Assembly (NCBI RefSeq): GCF_900155865.1
Contig: NZ_LT707006.1
Span: forward strand, 3,202,577-3,266,576
From: Bacteroides bouchesdurhonensis
GTDB lineage: Bacteria; Bacteroidota; Bacteroidia; Bacteroidales; Bacteroidaceae
DNA length: 64,000 nt
Reading direction: 5' to 3'
Shown here one piece after another: positions 39,618-49,343 of this stretch. The notes below the pieces were generated by a model that saw only the letters and a program-made list of their open reading frames with translations, was not told where the DNA came from and did no database searches. Made by a program: the position numbers and the translations under genes. Position 1 is the stretch's first letter. Each line of letters starts with the position of its first letter.

Positions 39618-40688
39618 ATGGAAAAGAATGCAAAAATATATGTAGCAGGACACTGCGGTCTGGTAGGTTCTGCTATTTGGAAAAATTTGCAAGACAAAGG
39701 ATACACAAATCTTGTTGGCTGTACTCACAAAGAACTTGATCTTTTGGACGGTATTGCTGTCCGTCAATTTTTCGACAAAGAAAAACCAGAATATGTATTT
39801 CTTGCTGCCGCCTTCGTAGGTGGTATAATGGCAAATAGTATATATCGTGCCGACTTTATTTACAAGAACCTGCAAATCCAGCAAAACATAATCGGGGAAA
39901 GTTTCCGACACAACGTAAAAAAGCTTCTATTTCTTGGTAGCACATGTATATATCCTCGTGACGCCGAGCAACCAATGAAAGAAGAGGTTTTACTGACATC
40001 TCCATTAGAATATACCAATGAACCTTATGCAATAGCCAAAATAGCAGGATTGAAAATGTGTGAAAGTTTTAACTTGCAATATGGTACAAATTATATTGCA
40101 GTTATGCCAACCAATCTGTATGGTCCAAATGATAACTTTGATTTAGAACGTAGCCATGTACTTCCTGCCATGATTCGCAAAATTCATCTGGCACATTGCC
40201 TGAAAGAATGTAATTGGGAGGCTGTTCGTAAAGACTTGAATCTACGACCTGTAGAAGGAATCAATGGTAATAGTTCAAAAGAAGAGATTCTTGCTGTTCT
40301 CCGCAAATATGGTATTAATGAAATGGAAGTCACACTATGGGGTACAGGTACTCCTTTGCGTGAATTCCTTTGGAGTGAAGAAATGGCCGACGCCAGTGTA
40401 TTTGTCATGGAACATGTGGATTTCAAAAACACTTATAAAGAAGGTGATAAAGACATCCGCAACTGCCATATCAACATTGGAACCGGAAAAGAGATCTCGA
40501 TCCGCCAATTAGCCGAACGAATTGTTGAAACAGTTGGTTATAATGGAAAATTAACCTTTGACAGCAGTAAACCAGATGGTACAATGCGCAAGCTAACCGA
40601 CCCGTCTAAACTCCATGCTTTAGGGTGGCATCACAAAATTGAAATAGAAGAAGGTATACAGAAAATGTATGAATGGTACCTGCAATAA
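39618..40688 (+). CDS. fcl: GDP-L-fucose synthase
   Basis: A 356-residue SDR epimerase/reductase. GHCGLVGSA (11-19), [11 protein letters not shown], the catalytic Ser (LGSTCIYP), Tyr137 and Lys141 (YAIAK), and [13 protein letters not shown] are all diagnostic. It is about 35 residues longer than E. coli Fcl because of an insertion near 195-240, which I recall as common in Bacteroides homologues. It converts the Gmd product to GDP-L-fucose. It ends at a strong terminator. Confidence 0.95.
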   Translation: MEKNAKIYVAGHCGLVGSAIWKNLQDKGYTNLVGCTHKELDLLDGIAVRQFFDKEKPEYVFLAAAFVGGIMANSIYRADFIYKNLQIQQNIIGESFRHNVKKLLFLGSTCIYPRDAEQPMKEEVLLTSPLEYTNEPYAIAKIAGLKMCESFNLQYGTNYIAVMPTNLYGPNDNFDLERSHVLPAMIRKIHLAHCLKECNWEAVRKDLNLRPVEGINGNSSKEEILAVLRKYGINEMEVTLWGTGTPLREFLWSEEMADASVFVMEHVDFKNTYKEGDKDIRNCHINIGTGKEISIRQLAERIVETVGYNGKLTFDSSKPDGTMRKLTDPSKLHALGWHHKIEIEEGIQKMYEWYLQ

Positions 40689-40694
40689 AAGAAC

Positions 40695-40755
40695 AAAGAA
40701 AGATGAAGATTTGGATTTAGCTGTTATTACACAACCATTCTTCATCTTTCTTTTT
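40695..40755 (+). terminator. Terminator of the gmd-fcl operon
   Basis: AAAGAAAGATGAA (40695-40707) pairs fully with TTCATCTTTCTTT (40741-40753), followed by T's. It lies 7 bases after the fcl stop. Confidence 0.75.
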
Positions 40756-40871
40756 ATAAACATCCCTTACTACCAAAGATTCTTCTTCCCCAAAAAATCT
40801 TCACTCATAATGCTTCATTCTCAATTTAATTATTATATTTGCACAATTTAATACCAAATGTGCAAAAAACA

Positions 40872-42530
40872 ATGGAACAAAGTTTTATAGCTTACATTGA
40901 GAATAGTATAAAAAACAATTGGGACTTGGATGCCTTGACTGATTACAAGGGAGCCACCCTACAGTATAAAGACGTAGCTCGCAAAATCGAAAAACTCCAT
41001 ATTATTTTTGAAGAAAGTGGAATCCGCAAAGGAGATAAAATAGCTGTTTGCGGAAGAAATAGTTCTCATTGGGGGGTTACTTTTCTGGCTACATTAACCT
41101 ATGGAGCGGTTATCGTCCCCATTCTCCATGAATTTAAAGCAGATAATGTACACAACATCGTCAATCACTCCGAAGCTAAGTTATTATTTGTTGGAGATAT
41201 GGTCTGGGAGAATCTGAATGAATCAGCGATGCCACTATTAGAAGGTATCTTGATGATGAACGATTTTACTTTATTAGTTTCACGTAGCGAACGCCTGACA
41301 CATGCTCGAGAACATCTAAATGAATTGTTCGGCAAGAAATATCCAAAGAATTTCAGAACAGAACATATTAAATACCATAAAGATCAACCAGAAGAATTGG
41401 CAGTTATCAATTATACTTCTGGTACAACCAGCTACTCAAAAGGTGTTATGCTCCCCTATCGTAGTCTATGGTCAAATACAAAGTTTGCTTTTGAAGCATT
41501 GCCGCTACAAGCCGGCGATAAAATTGTATCTATGTTACCAATGGCACATATGTATGGTTTGGCCTTTGAATTCTTATATGAATTCGCTGTGGGATGCCAG
41601 ATTTATTTCCTTACCCGTATGCCTAGCCCCAAAATCATTTTTCAAGCTTTTGCAGAAGTAAAGCCAAGACTAATTGTTGCTGTTCCTCTGATTATCGAAA
41701 AAATTATCAAGAAAAATGTACTTCCAAAATTGGAAACTCCTGCTATGAAGTTATTACTAAAAGTACCTTTTATCAATGATAAAATCAAAGCAACTGTCCG
41801 CGAAGAGATGATCAAAGGGTTCGGAGGAAACTTTGCTGCTGTAATTGTAGGTGGTGCAGCTTTCAATCAGGAAGTGGAACAATTTTTGAGAATGATCGAC
41901 TTTCCTTATACTGTAGGTTATGGAATGACAGAATGTGGTCCGATTATATGTTACGAAGATTGGACCAAGTTCAAACCAGGCTCTTGTGGAAAAGCAGCGC
42001 AACGTATGGACGTACAAGTACTCTCTTCTGATCCTGAAAATATTGTAGGTGAAATAGTATGTAAAGGTCCTAATGTAATGTTAGGCTACTATAAAAATGA
42101 AGAAGCAACTCGCCAAGTAATAGACAAAGATGGTTGGTTACATACAGGTGACCTCGCCTTAATGGATGCCGAAGGTAATGTTACAATCAAAGGACGCAGC
42201 AAAAACATGTTACTCAGTGCTAGTGGACAAAACATCTATCCTGAAGAGATTGAAGATAAACTTAACAATCTGCCCTATGTAGCTGAAAGTATTATCGTCC
42301 AGCAAAATGAGAAATTAGTAGGCTTAGTTTATCCGGATTTTGATGAAGCATTTGCCAATGGTTTAAAAAATGAAGATATCGAACGAGTAATGGAAGAGAA
42401 TCGACTTGTGTTAAACGAAACACTACCTGCTTACAGTCAGATATTTAAAATGAAAATATATCCTGAAGAATTTGAAAAGACTCCTAAGAAGAGCATCAAA
42501 CGTTACTTATATCAGGAAGCTAAAGGATAA
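40872..42530 (+). CDS. Long-chain acyl-CoA synthetase-like AMP-binding enzyme
   Basis: The ATG at 40872 (MEQSFIAYIENSIKNNWDLD) is preferred over 40839, which lies at the likely transcription start (-7 box TATATTTG at 40834-40841). The 552-residue protein has the ATP-binding motif YTSGTTSYSKGVMLP, GYGMTECGP, the hinge-region GWLHTGDLALMD, and the catalytic Lys near the end (KTPKKSIKRYLY). It activates fatty acids to acyl-CoA. The exact chain length is unknown. The following gene starts 4 bases after its stop. Confidence 0.9.
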   Translation: MEQSFIAYIENSIKNNWDLDALTDYKGATLQYKDVARKIEKLHIIFEESGIRKGDKIAVCGRNSSHWGVTFLATLTYGAVIVPILHEFKADNVHNIVNHSEAKLLFVGDMVWENLNESAMPLLEGILMMNDFTLLVSRSERLTHAREHLNELFGKKYPKNFRTEHIKYHKDQPEELAVINYTSGTTSYSKGVMLPYRSLWSNTKFAFEALPLQAGDKIVSMLPMAHMYGLAFEFLYEFAVGCQIYFLTRMPSPKIIFQAFAEVKPRLIVAVPLIIEKIIKKNVLPKLETPAMKLLLKVPFINDKIKATVREEMIKGFGGNFAAVIVGGAAFNQEVEQFLRMIDFPYTVGYGMTECGPIICYEDWTKFKPGSCGKAAQRMDVQVLSSDPENIVGEIVCKGPNVMLGYYKNEEATRQVIDKDGWLHTGDLALMDAEGNVTIKGRSKNMLLSASGQNIYPEEIEDKLNNLPYVAESIIVQQNEKLVGLVYPDFDEAFANGLKNEDIERVMEENRLVLNETLPAYSQIFKMKIYPEEFEKTPKKSIKRYLYQEAKG

Positions 42531-42534
42531 AAAT

Positions 42535-43683
42535 ATGGAAATCAAAAAAGCAATATGTACGGCAGCTATTTTAATGGCTGCCGTTTGTTTACAAGCACAG
42601 AATAAGTGTGCAGGTATTAATCTGTCTGTTTGGAAAGGTATTAGTACCCAATCTCTAGATAGTACTCAAACTAGCTATGTAAATCTAGGTTTCCTATCGA
42701 CTATAAACCGTCTTAATGGTATAGGAATAAATGTCTTAGGAGGGGTGACTCGTAAAGAGATGAATGGAATGCAAATTTCCGGACTAGCTAACATAGTGGG
42801 TGGCAGTATGCAAGGACTTCAATTATCTGGTATTAGTAATATCAGTGGAAACAATCTGGCAGGTCTCTCTGCTTCTGGTTTGGTCAATATCACAGGCAAT
42901 GGTGCTAAAGGTATAATTATTTCAGGTCTCACAAGTATTGGAGGAGATAATACAACAGGAATAATGATGAGCGGATTTATGAATGTTACAGGAGAAACAG
43001 CTTCAGGACTACAACTTTCCGGACTGGCAAACATAACCGGAGAAGATCTCAGTGGTATGATGGCTTCCGGACTCCTAAACGTAACGGGTAAAAACATGAA
43101 TGGAATACAAATTGCAGGTATTGCTAATATAACTGCTAATTCATTAAATGGAATGCAAATTGGATTATGTAACTATGCAACCCAAGTCCATGGAGTCCAA
43201 CTTGGCTTAATTAACTATTATCAAAAAACAATAAAAGGCTTCCAACTTGGATTGGTAAATATGAATCCTGAAACAAAAGTCCAAATGCTAATATATGGCG
43301 GAAATACGACACTTGGAAATATAGGAGTACGCTTCAAGAATAAGTTATTCTATACTATATTAGGACTTGGAACATACAATCTAAATTTGGATGATAAGAT
43401 CTCAGCTAGTGCTTCTTATCGTGCCGGTCTATCATTGCCTGTTACCCAAAAACTATCAATCAGTGGAGATTTGGGATACGAACATATAGAAACATTTAAG
43501 AATAAAAATGAAGTAATCTCTAAACGCCTCTACGCTTTACAAACACGCATTAATGTAGAATATCAAATCACTGAGAAACTTGGAGTCTTTGCAACCGGAG
43601 GATATGGATGGACTCGTTATTACAATAAATCCCACAACTTTGACAAAAACACGATTGTAGAAGTTGGACTTATCCTTTTCTAG
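42535..43683 (+). CDS. Exported repeat protein, LA_2272 surface-repeat type
   Basis: The ATG at 42535 gives a signal peptide (KKAICTAAILMAAVCLQAQ). Residues 70-230 are about ten repeats of 17-18 residues with the pattern S-G-L-x-N-I-x-G-x-x-x-x-G-x-Q, likely a stacked beta-helix. The last 150 residues alternate as in a small outer-membrane beta-barrel (YRAGLSLPVTQKLSISGDLG) and end in hydrophobic ILF. I recall such repeats in the LA_2272-type surface proteins. It is coupled to the acyl-CoA synthetase gene. The function is unknown. Confidence 0.7.
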   Translation: MEIKKAICTAAILMAAVCLQAQNKCAGINLSVWKGISTQSLDSTQTSYVNLGFLSTINRLNGIGINVLGGVTRKEMNGMQISGLANIVGGSMQGLQLSGISNISGNNLAGLSASGLVNITGNGAKGIIISGLTSIGGDNTTGIMMSGFMNVTGETASGLQLSGLANITGEDLSGMMASGLLNVTGKNMNGIQIAGIANITANSLNGMQIGLCNYATQVHGVQLGLINYYQKTIKGFQLGLVNMNPETKVQMLIYGGNTTLGNIGVRFKNKLFYTILGLGTYNLNLDDKISASASYRAGLSLPVTQKLSISGDLGYEHIETFKNKNEVISKRLYALQTRINVEYQITEKLGVFATGGYGWTRYYNKSHNFDKNTIVEVGLILF

Positions 43684-43839
43684 AGTCTCATCTCACGACC
43701 TTTAGTATAAAATATAGAAAAAAAATATATCATCCGTGCTAAACGGGAAATGAAATTAACCCTGGTCCATGCAGTGCTGGATATGAAATTAAAGTTTATC
43801 CTCATGAAAAAATAAAAGCAAAACCTAGTCTAATTAAAC

Positions 43840-43869
43840 AGGATATATCTATAATAATAAATATATCCT
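43840..43869. terminator. Hairpin between convergent surface-repeat and fbp genes
   Basis: AGGATATAT (43840-43848) pairs with ATATATCCT (43861-43869), a 9-bp stem with flanking A/T runs, 10 bases from the fbp stop. It may terminate both convergent genes. Confidence 0.5.
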
Positions 43870-43879
43870 TAATATAACC

Positions 43880-45874
43880 TCAAACCTTTTCTTTAATTAA
43901 ACCGATTCGATAAGCTACAAGTAACTTCTTCAAATCCTGAATCTGTGTTATAAGTTCCTTTCCCTTATCTGTATCTTTCACCATCATTCGCTGGGAATTA
44001 AACTCAAGAACAAAGTTCGTAGATTTAATATCAAGTGCCTCTTCAATTGCTTTTTGCCTTGACTCAAACGGTTCATGTTGCACTAACTGTAGGCCATGAG
44101 AGTGATATACAAGAGTATATCCGGCTATTCCAGTTTCAGGCTGATAAGCTTTCGAGAACCCACCATCAATAACAAATAGTTTTCCATTGGCTTTCATTGG
44201 TTGTTCCCCCTGAGTAGTCTTTACAGGTACATGACCATTAATAATATGAGAATGAGGTCCTAAAGCTCCAAATTCAGACAAAATCTTATTGCAAATATCC
44301 TCCTGATTACGCAATGTATAATAGTACCCTTTTTTCTCTTTATGTAATTCCTTATCTTCTAGAAAATAACGTTCAAAAGTAGCCATTTTGTCCTTGTCGA
44401 ACAAAGGAGCATCAGGACCACACCACATATACCATATATAATCCATAGCAAAAGCTTTATCATCCTCACCTTCTTCATCAAAGTAAGCAGTACGGATTAA
44501 TTGGTCAGCTTTATCCAGCAATTTACGTCCCCAATATTCTTTACCACGTATTTTAACATGTTTAAAACTACCATCTTCATTTAAAGGAACAGATGCATGA
44601 TACAAAAGATTGGAATTACATACTAAATACATACCGCCATATGTAAATAAACAACGCATATGTTTCTTCAATTTCTCACTATTCATAAACGAGTAGTGAA
44701 TTTTATCTACCAACTCACGTTCTTCCTCAGTCAAGCGATAAGGATCAGTAGGATCGATAGTTGGAAAATTCGTATCACGTAAAGCATATTCTTTTCCTTC
44801 ATATACAAAAACTCCTCGTTCAAAATCTATCTTATCTAACAATTTTCGATTTCCCATACCGAACTCCGGGCGACGATCGATAATTGCAGCTTCTAATTTA
44901 AATTGAATAATAGTGATAGCCTTATGCATCTGAGTAATCAAACGCAAAGTTTTCTCATTATAATGAGCATCTGCATAATTCATTTTCGGCATAAAAATAG
45001 CACATGGATCATCGGCATAAGTATCCATAGCAAAAGTAGCCAACGGAAGAAGATTAATTCCGTAACCATCTTCAAGAGTAGACAAATTGCCATAACGCAT
45101 TGACATACGGATCACATTTGCTATGCAACTATCATTACCCGAAGCAGCTCCCATCCACAATATATCGTGATTTCCCCACTGAATATCAAAATTATGATAA
45201 TTACACAACGTATCCATAATAATATGCGCCCCTGGTCCACGATCATAGATATCCCCCACAATATGCAAAGAATCAATAGTCAGACGTTGAATCAGATTAC
45301 ACATAGCAATAATAAAAGCGTCTGCACGTTTCGTGGAGATAATCGTGCTAATGATCACATTGATATACGCATGTTTATTCGGTTCAATAGAAGATTCATG
45401 CAACAATTCCTGAATTATATAAGAAAAATCTGCTGGCAATGACTTACGCACCTTTGAACGAGTATATTTGGAAGAAACATTCTGACAGACTTTCACCAAT
45501 TGATTCAAAGTTATCAAATACCAATCATCCAGATCCTTCTCACAAGCTTTCACCAACTGAAGTTTTTCTTCCGGATAATAGATTAATGTACAAATTTCCT
45601 TCTTTTCCGATTCACGCAAAGTATTGCCAAAAATCTCATTAACCTTGCGCTTCACCGCTCCGGAAGCATTCTTTAAAACATGTTGGAAAGCTTCATATTC
45701 ACCATGTATATCCGTCAAGAAATGTTCTGTACCTTTAGGAAGATTCAATATAGCCTCCAGATTGATAACCTCCGTACTTGCGTCCGCAATTGTAGGGAAA
45801 CTACGGGAAAGTAGTTGTAAATAGCGTAAATCAGCCACAATACTCTCAGGAGTTATATTACTTTGAGCAGTCAT
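43880..45874 (-). CDS. fbp: Fructose-1,6-bisphosphatase class III
   Basis: A 664-residue enzyme of the Firmicutes-type FBPase family, a metallophosphatase fold. FLTDIHGEYEAFQHVLKNAS (about 56-75), HIVGDIYDRGPGAHIIMD and IQWGNHDILWMGAASGND carry the D-x-H, G-D-x-x-D-R-G and G-N-H-D metal ligands. The C-terminal half contains INGHVPVK and GGFSKAYQ. It is the gluconeogenic step from fructose 1,6-bisphosphate to fructose 6-phosphate. Size is normal for class III. Confidence 0.95.
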   Translation of the reverse strand: MTAQSNITPESIVADLRYLQLLSRSFPTIADASTEVINLEAILNLPKGTEHFLTDIHGEYEAFQHVLKNASGAVKRKVNEIFGNTLRESEKKEICTLIYYPEEKLQLVKACEKDLDDWYLITLNQLVKVCQNVSSKYTRSKVRKSLPADFSYIIQELLHESSIEPNKHAYINVIISTIISTKRADAFIIAMCNLIQRLTIDSLHIVGDIYDRGPGAHIIMDTLCNYHNFDIQWGNHDILWMGAASGNDSCIANVIRMSMRYGNLSTLEDGYGINLLPLATFAMDTYADDPCAIFMPKMNYADAHYNEKTLRLITQMHKAITIIQFKLEAAIIDRRPEFGMGNRKLLDKIDFERGVFVYEGKEYALRDTNFPTIDPTDPYRLTEEERELVDKIHYSFMNSEKLKKHMRCLFTYGGMYLVCNSNLLYHASVPLNEDGSFKHVKIRGKEYWGRKLLDKADQLIRTAYFDEEGEDDKAFAMDYIWYMWCGPDAPLFDKDKMATFERYFLEDKELHKEKKGYYYTLRNQEDICNKILSEFGALGPHSHIINGHVPVKTTQGEQPMKANGKLFVIDGGFSKAYQPETGIAGYTLVYHSHGLQLVQHEPFESRQKAIEEALDIKSTNFVLEFNSQRMMVKDTDKGKELITQIQDLKKLLVAYRIGLIKEKV

Positions 45875-45926
45875 TCTATTTTAGAGTTTTATAATTTACA
45901 ATTATCATATTTTCAACACTTATTTC

Positions 45927-47591
45927 TCAACCAAGCAAGAACATTAAAAGGACTTGAGCAATAATGACTCTTAAAAACATACATAATGGATACACCGTTG
46001 CATATGCTACCGAAGGATTATCTCCGGGTATCGTATCATTTGCATAGTTTAGTGCCATCGGATTAGCCATACTACCACACAACATGCCAGACACCGTACC
46101 GAAATCAATCTTCATCATTTTAAAAGCAACAAACCCTATTATTACAGTCGGAATAATTGTCAGACCAGCCCCTAAAGCAATCCATAACAATCCTTCCGGA
46201 CGGAATACAGTATCAAAGAAATGTGCTCCCGCATCCAATCCAAGACAAGCCAGATACATAGAAAGCCCCAATGCACGTAACATTAAATTAGCACTTCGTG
46301 TGGTATAAGTTATCATATGTATCCGAGGTCCGAAAGTACCTAAAAGAATACCTACAATGATCGGTCCTCCTGCCAATCCCAACTTCACGGGAGTACTGAT
46401 TCCCGGAATAGAAAAAGGAATAGCTCCTAACGCCAACCCAAGTACAATACCAATAAATACTACGACCAGATTAGGCTCTTTCAAGCTCTTTATAGCATTT
46501 CCTAATACTTTTTCCACATTTTGAATTGCTGCCGCCTCGCCTACTACCGTTAAACGATCACCCAATTGAAGCACCAGCTCTGGTGTTGCAAGCAGTTGCA
46601 CACCTGAACGATAAACACGACTAATATTAATACCATAGTGATTCCTTAGCCGGAGCGAGCCCAGTTTTTTCCCATTTAATTCAGGGCGTGTCACCACAAT
46701 ACGCTGTGAAATCAATTCACTGTCAATCGCATTCCAATCAATGTCCTCTTTGTTCCAATCCGTATTTTCCTGTTCTCCAAAAAGTACAGTCAAAGCTAAA
46801 GCATCTTTTTCCGAAGTAACGACAAGCAAACGATCCCCTTCTTTCAATACTTTCTCTGAAGTAGGAATGCTGACATGTCCATCTCGCCACAAACGAGAAA
46901 TAACAAACTTAGGATAACTCATATGGGCTATATCTTTAATACTTTTATTAAAAATAGCAGGATTATGTACTTGAAACGCTGCAATATAAGTTTTGTTCGC
47001 ATCATCCTTCTCTTTTACTTCCAAATCTTCCTTACGAACAAGAACTTTACGGATTAATAACACAGCAAGAATCACACCAACAACTCCCAACGGATAAGCT
47101 ACTGCACATCCTAAAGCAGGAGTACTACTATCCATTCCCATTTGCTTCAATGTCTGTTGTGCAGCTCCAAGTGCAGGAGTATTTGTTGTTGCACCACAAA
47201 GAATACCTATCATATCAGGAAGTGATATACCTGTTGTATAACTCGCAAGTACAGTCAGCAAAGTTCCTAATAAAACAACTCCTAATGCCAACATATTCAG
47301 CGTTATCCCTCCTTTTCGGAATGAACTGAAAAAACCGGGCCCCACCTGAAGTCCCAAAGAATAAACGAAAATAACTAATCCAAAACTTTCTGCATAATTT
47401 AACATTTGAGGATCAACAGAAAGTCCGAGATGTCCTGCCAAAATACCCATAAAAAAAACAAAAGTGACCCCTAGAGAAACTCCCCAGAAATGCACCCTTC
47501 CCATACCTAGGCCAATGGCAGAAATCAATGAAAGTACGACAACTGCCTGTAAAGCAGAATGTTCAATAAACAGAGTATATAACCAATCCAT
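45927..47591 (-). CDS. YidE/AspT-type membrane transporter with two TrkA-C (RCK) domains
   Basis: A 554-residue protein with about ten membrane helices in two sets of five. Each set holds a conserved G-rich core (CGATTNTPALGAAQQTLKQM in the first, SGMLCGSMANPMALNYANDT in the second). Between them, about 205-365, lie two RCK-C regulatory domains (RLWRDGHVSIPTSEKVLKEG and RVYRSGVQLLATPELVLQLG). This is the layout of the aspartate:alanine antiporter superfamily. The substrate is unknown. It is 52 bases upstream of fbp in the same direction. Confidence 0.88.
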   Translation of the reverse strand: MDWLYTLFIEHSALQAVVVLSLISAIGLGMGRVHFWGVSLGVTFVFFMGILAGHLGLSVDPQMLNYAESFGLVIFVYSLGLQVGPGFFSSFRKGGITLNMLALGVVLLGTLLTVLASYTTGISLPDMIGILCGATTNTPALGAAQQTLKQMGMDSSTPALGCAVAYPLGVVGVILAVLLIRKVLVRKEDLEVKEKDDANKTYIAAFQVHNPAIFNKSIKDIAHMSYPKFVISRLWRDGHVSIPTSEKVLKEGDRLLVVTSEKDALALTVLFGEQENTDWNKEDIDWNAIDSELISQRIVVTRPELNGKKLGSLRLRNHYGINISRVYRSGVQLLATPELVLQLGDRLTVVGEAAAIQNVEKVLGNAIKSLKEPNLVVVFIGIVLGLALGAIPFSIPGISTPVKLGLAGGPIIVGILLGTFGPRIHMITYTTRSANLMLRALGLSMYLACLGLDAGAHFFDTVFRPEGLLWIALGAGLTIIPTVIIGFVAFKMMKIDFGTVSGMLCGSMANPMALNYANDTIPGDNPSVAYATVYPLCMFLRVIIAQVLLMFLLG

Positions 47592-47731
47592 GCGTTAAAC
47601 GTACTAATAGGGCGCAAAGATAAAAACTATTTAGTCCCATTCAAAACTTTTAAGCTTTCATTTCACGTCCCTATTGTACCCCCAATACATATAGTTCATC
47701 CTGGCTAAATATCCTATTTTATCTGATTAAT

Positions 47732-48178
47732 CTATCTCTTACCCTGATATTCTACAAAATTATTTCGTCCATCCAAATAACCACTCAGTCTATTTCCTCC
47801 AATATAAATATCATCTAAGAAAGAAACATCACTTGGTCCATAATTCATACGAATAGAAGTTTGTGCATTGTTTGCCCAGTTCCAACGGAAACAATATTCA
47901 AAAGTCTCTACATATCCATCTGGATATTCCACTCGAATATAATCTACTCCTGTACGATCCCTATAAAAATCCAGTTCCTGACAACAGTAATTACCATCTA
48001 CATCTTGATAAAAACTCACCCAAGTACGACTAGTTAGATCAATAGTACGATTATAATAATTATTTCCAATGTTGTCATCATCATAAAAAGTATCGATTTC
48101 TATTTCACATGAAGTCAAATTAACCATTAATACAGCTATTAAAGCCAGCTTCAAGTATTTCAATAAGTTCGTTTTCAT
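47732..48178 (-). CDS. Exported lipoprotein, unknown function
   Basis: A 148-residue protein with a signal peptide (LKYLKLALIAVLMVNLTSC) and lipobox Cys24. The mature part is acidic and Tyr/Asn-rich, with repeated Y and D residues (DTFYDDDNIGNNYYNRTIDL), then a small beta-type domain (TWVSFYQDVDGNYCCQELDF). It is like many small Bacteroides surface or periplasmic lipoproteins (lipocalin-like). Its neighbours do not suggest a job. Confidence 0.65.
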   Translation of the reverse strand: MKTNLLKYLKLALIAVLMVNLTSCEIEIDTFYDDDNIGNNYYNRTIDLTSRTWVSFYQDVDGNYCCQELDFYRDRTGVDYIRVEYPDGYVETFEYCFRWNWANNAQTSIRMNYGPSDVSFLDDIYIGGNRLSGYLDGRNNFVEYQGKR

Positions 48179-48488
48179 ATTCCTTTATTTTTCTAGTTGT
48201 TCCTAACTTTTGTCTTTCTTGATGGAACAAAAGTAAAAAATGAAAATTCCTTTTGAAATTGAAATCTCCTACTTGTTAGGAGGAATTCACCTATCCGATT
48301 AGGTAAATTCCCCTTCTTCTTACTTTTAACTTTTCAAATAACTAAATGAATCAGAGTTCTTCACGCTACAGATATGTGAAAAATATTATATATAGAAAAA
48401 ACATGCACCTTTAAAAACTTAATAAAAATAGAATAATACGCTTTATACATAATTAATGTTACAAATCAAGTCTTTCTGACCTATATTA

Positions 48489-48593
48489 TTTGCAAAATCC
48501 ATAAAATTCAGTATATTTGCAATGTGTTTTTCATAGTATTAGATTTAAGGTTAACAAAAAAGATTGGCTGTCTGGGATAGATAGCCTTTTTTT
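48489..48593 (+). ncRNA. Probable small RNA: own promoter and terminator
   Basis: A consensus Bacteroides promoter, TTTG (48489-48492), 19-base spacer, TATATTTG (48512-48519), predicts a start near 48526. A terminator follows: GGCTGTCT (48566-48573) with AGATAGCC (48579-48586) and seven T's. The transcript would be about 68 nt, with no reading frame. The central segment (AGTATTAGATTTAAGGTTAAC) looks like one I remember recurring in Bacteroides genomes, possibly a Bacteroidales-1-type RNA; that name needs a covariance search. Confidence 0.55.
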
Positions 48594-48813
48594 ATGCTCT
48601 TTCTTCAAAGAAATTATTAAATTTTCTTTTCCTCTCTTCTCTATCATAAAATCATCAAAGACAATCAAAAAAAAATCATTCGTTTAACATTTGAAACATA
48701 GCAGTTTAACTCATTTCTTAAAAATTAGGTAAAAAAAATATTGCTAAAAGATTTGCGTAGTCCAAAAGTTCCCCCTATATTTGCACCGCATTTGAGAGAG
48801 AATGCAGGTTCAA

Positions 48814-48900
48814 GGAAGTTTGGGTGAGTGGCTGAAACCACCAGTTTGCTAAACTGACGTACGGGTAACTGTACCGGGGGTTCGAATCCCCCAGCTTCCG
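48814..48900 (+). tRNA. tRNA-Ser (GCT)
   Basis: A class II tRNA. The acceptor GGAAGTT/AGCTTCC with discriminator G, anticodon arm CAGTT-TGCTAAA-CTG type with GCT (reads AGC/AGU), a long variable arm GTACGGGTAACTGTAC, and the T arm GGGGG-TTCGAAT-CCCCC. CCA is not encoded. It is a complete, normal chromosomal tRNA, in contrast to the phage tRNA-like genes. Confidence 0.93.
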
Positions 48901-48919
48901 CTAAATCTCAAAAATAAAA

Positions 48920-48951
48920 AAGAGCTAAGTTTTATGGACTTGGCTCTTTTT
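48920..48951 (+). terminator. Terminator after tRNA-Ser
   Basis: AAGAGCTAAG (48920-48929) pairs with CTTGGCTCTT (48939-48948) with one G-U pair, followed by T's. It separates the tRNA-Ser from the tRNA-Glu gene. Confidence 0.7.
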
Positions 48952-48965
48952 AAATCTTAAAAATT

Positions 48966-49037
48966 GGTGGGTTCGTCTAACGGTTAGGACACATGCCTCT
49001 CACGCATGTAATACGAGTTCGATTCTCGTACCCACTA
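48966..49037 (+). tRNA. tRNA-Glu (CTC)
   Basis: The acceptor GGTGGGT/ACCCACT, anticodon arm CATGC-CTCTCAC-GCATG with CTC (reads GAG), and T arm ACGAG-TTCGATT-CTCGT. The first acceptor pair is G-U. No CCA is encoded. All arms are normal. Confidence 0.92.
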
Positions 49038-49046
49038 CTATTAATA

Positions 49047-49076
49047 GGAGGTGAATTCAAAATCATCTCCTTTTTT
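49047..49076 (+). terminator. Terminator after tRNA-Glu
   Basis: GGAGGTGA (49047-49054) pairs with TCATCTCC (49063-49070) with one G-U pair, then six T's. Confidence 0.75.
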
Positions 49077-49343
49077 ATTCATTTTAATTGTAGCCTATAT
49101 AACGGGCCAACAGTCCATGGCCACTTGGTGGGGCATTAGAACAAGTCTACGCACATGGTTCACACTGGACAATGAGTATAGGAAGTAAATATGAAACACT
49201 AGATAAGTTAAACTTGGCAATAATGCCTGGCATTACCTTCTTTGATCCTTCGCAGACCAGCCATAGACTATTCATGGAGTAAACATGATATGATAATCAT
49301 TTTTCACTAGGAGTTCATTGTGCCTATGGATTTTAAATTAAAA
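49077..49343. other. Gene-free stretch with possible decayed coding sequence
   Basis: No intact gene is seen in these 267 bases. Two short frames on the plus strand read like protein, MATWWGIRTSLRTWFTLDNE near 49120-49185 and then, in another frame, ETLDKLNLAIMPGITFFDPS from about 49196. That would fit a small gene broken by frameshifts downstream of the tRNA-Glu, but chance cannot be excluded. Confidence 0.25.
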
